Positions 5,391-5,978 of a stretch of DNA of 5,978 nt are shown piece after piece. The DNA comes from Planctomycetota bacterium (lineage in GTDB: Bacteria; Planctomycetota; Phycisphaerae; WQYP01; JAJZKY01), in NCBI GenBank assembly GCA_021803885.1, contig JAJZKY010000322.1, forward strand, positions 1-5,978. Reading direction: 5' to 3'. Every line of letters starts with the position of its first letter. Position 1 is the stretch's first letter. The notes beneath the pieces are model-generated. The model was not told where the DNA came from and ran no database searches. It saw only the letters and a list, made by a program, of their open reading frames with translations. The position numbers were made by a program, and so were the translations under genes.

Positions 5391-5978
5391 GGAAGTGCCA
5401 TTCGCGCCTGACACTTTTCTCCGTAACGCTGGATAAAAGCGGCGTAGTCGGCAGGAGTATCTATGCCATGGGGGGCGCAGGGAACATCATGCACCAGAAT
5501 GTTGGCCCCCATGAATAATGCCCGCAACTGTTCGAGCTTTTCCCATTCTTCCAGCGGACAGGGCGGGTGCCCGGCCAACCGCAGGAGAAAATCCCGCCGA
5601 TAGGCGTAAATGCCCAGATGCTGGCGATACACCATGGCCGCGTCATACGCCGGCGCAGCCGCTCCATCCACGCGGTGATAAGGAATGGCGCTGCGCGAAA
5701 AATACAAGGCCCGCCCGAGCGCGTCCACCACCACTTTTACGACATTGGGATTGTTGATGGCGGCAGGATCGGTGATCCGCACGGCCGCGGTAACCATCTC
5801 CGGCGGCGGCAGGCCCGGCGCCATGTCCGCCTTGGCTACCGCGGGCGAGCTGATCAGCCGCGCCAGATCATCAATGGTTTGGGGCGGAATTTCGGGCTCA
5901 TCCCCCTGCACGTTGACAAAATATTGGTAATGGGCAAATTCCGGCCGGCCGGCAACTTCAGCAATGCGATCTGGCCCT
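5384..5978 (-). CDS. kdsB: 3-deoxy-manno-octulosonate cytidylyltransferase (CMP-Kdo synthetase), N-terminus outside the window
   Basis: Couples CTP and Kdo to CMP-Kdo and pyrophosphate, the activation step before Kdo is added to lipid A in LPS synthesis; cytoplasmic. The frame is open to the right edge (first full codon at 5977), giving 197 residues; by comparison with the ~250-residue family about 75 N-terminal residues are missing. Visible signatures are VNVQGDEPEIPP (21-32, metal and CTP site), NPNVVKVVVD (77-86), ALYFSRSAIPYHR (90-102), HLGIYAYRRDFLLRL (120-134), LEEWEKLEQLRALFMG (142-157) and PHGIDTPADY (169-178). The last eight residues and the stop are encoded by the IS end: ARMALP comes from the inverted repeat and T-stop from transposase sequence. 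The fold should be complete by GIDTPADYAAFIQRYGEKC, so activity is probably kept. It may be transcribed with murI through the remnant unless the weak hairpin stops it. Confidence 0.94.
   Translation of the reverse strand, partial: GPDRIAEVAGRPEFAHYQYFVNVQGDEPEIPPQTIDDLARLISSPAVAKADMAPGLPPPEMVTAAVRITDPAAINNPNVVKVVVDALGRALYFSRSAIPYHRVDGAAAPAYDAAMVYRQHLGIYAYRRDFLLRLAGHPPCPLEEWEKLEQLRALFMGANILVHDVPCAPHGIDTPADYAAFIQRYGEKCQARMALPT
5391..5408. repeat. Terminal inverted repeat of the IS remnant, inside the kdsB 3' end
   Basis: The reverse complement reads GGCGCGAATGGCACTTCC, 17 of 18 identical to 5054-5071. It touches the first transposase-like codon on its inner side and codes for kdsB residues A-R-M-A-L-P. 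Confidence 0.75.

Larger units (their letters stand above)
5054..5408 (-). mobile_element. Internally deleted IS4-like insertion sequence (MITE-sized)
   Basis: A 355-bp unit (up to 367 bp if the outer GTG matches are counted) is bounded by near-perfect 18-bp inverted repeats and contains only the C-terminal ~101 codons of a transposase. One repeat lies directly against the first transposase-like codon (5390), so nearly the whole 5' part of the element, roughly a kilobase in relatives, is gone while both ends remain. Such a unit cannot move alone but could be mobilised by a full-length relative. I could not find a convincing target-site duplication on either side. It sits between kdsB and murI, with kdsB reading into it. 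Confidence 0.7.

Noticed and set aside
5040..5425. Target-site duplication around the IS remnant
   Set aside because: I compared the flanks outside both repeats, allowing for 18- or 24-bp ends, and found no convincing direct repeat; it may have decayed or been lost by rearrangement.
1..5978. CRISPR array, tRNA, rRNA, riboswitch, toxin-antitoxin or phage-defence genes
   Set aside because: No regularly spaced repeats, cloverleaf-like runs or recognisable defence proteins were seen on either strand.

Overview
The window is a stretch of GC-rich bacterial chromosome with ordinary housekeeping and envelope genes, plus one decayed insertion sequence. The mix suggests a diderm (Gram-negative type) bacterium. 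A CMP-Kdo synthetase (kdsB) implies LPS with Kdo, a glutamate racemase (murI) implies peptidoglycan, and there are at least three lipoproteins with good lipoboxes. The HEAT-repeat lipoprotein ending in an LTGxx..W..W type motif, the TPR lipoprotein and the style of the IS4-like transposase remnant are most reminiscent of Planctomycetota (perhaps Phycisphaerae). That taxonomic guess is inference from protein style, not a database result.

Layout, left to right. (1) Positions 1-115, minus strand: the first 38 codons of a gene for an exported protein, with a clear ribosome binding site and Sec signal peptide; the rest lies outside the window. (2) Positions 373-1570, minus strand: a MarR-family regulator followed by a WrbA-type NAD(P)H:quinone oxidoreductase, probably one regulator-enzyme operon. 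A palindrome overlaps the putative -35 box and a second inverted repeat lies between the two genes. (3) Positions 1571-1765: a divergent control region carrying promoter-like sequences in both directions. (4) Positions 1766-3102, plus strand: a 72-residue small lipoprotein, a terminator-like hairpin, then a 326-residue TPR lipoprotein. (5) Positions 3103-3337: a convergent spacer with a possible very small lipoprotein ORF and a weak terminator for the opposite strand. (6) Positions 3338-4971, minus strand: murI overlapped by four bases (ATGA) with the HEAT-repeat lipoprotein gene. (7) Positions 5048-5414: a 355-367 bp element with 18-bp terminal inverted repeats around the last ~100 codons of an IS4-like transposase. 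(8) Positions 5384-5978, minus strand: kdsB without its N-terminus, whose final codons and stop are supplied by the inserted element.

Functionally, most of the window concerns the cell envelope: Kdo activation (kdsB), D-glutamate for peptidoglycan (murI), and lipoproteins built from protein-interaction repeats (TPR, HEAT). The marR-wrbA pair looks like a quinone or redox stress module. I found no CRISPR array, tRNA, rRNA, toxin-antitoxin or defence system. The most notable item is the internally deleted IS fused to the end of kdsB next to the putative murI promoter; I do not see convincing evidence of a wholly new system.
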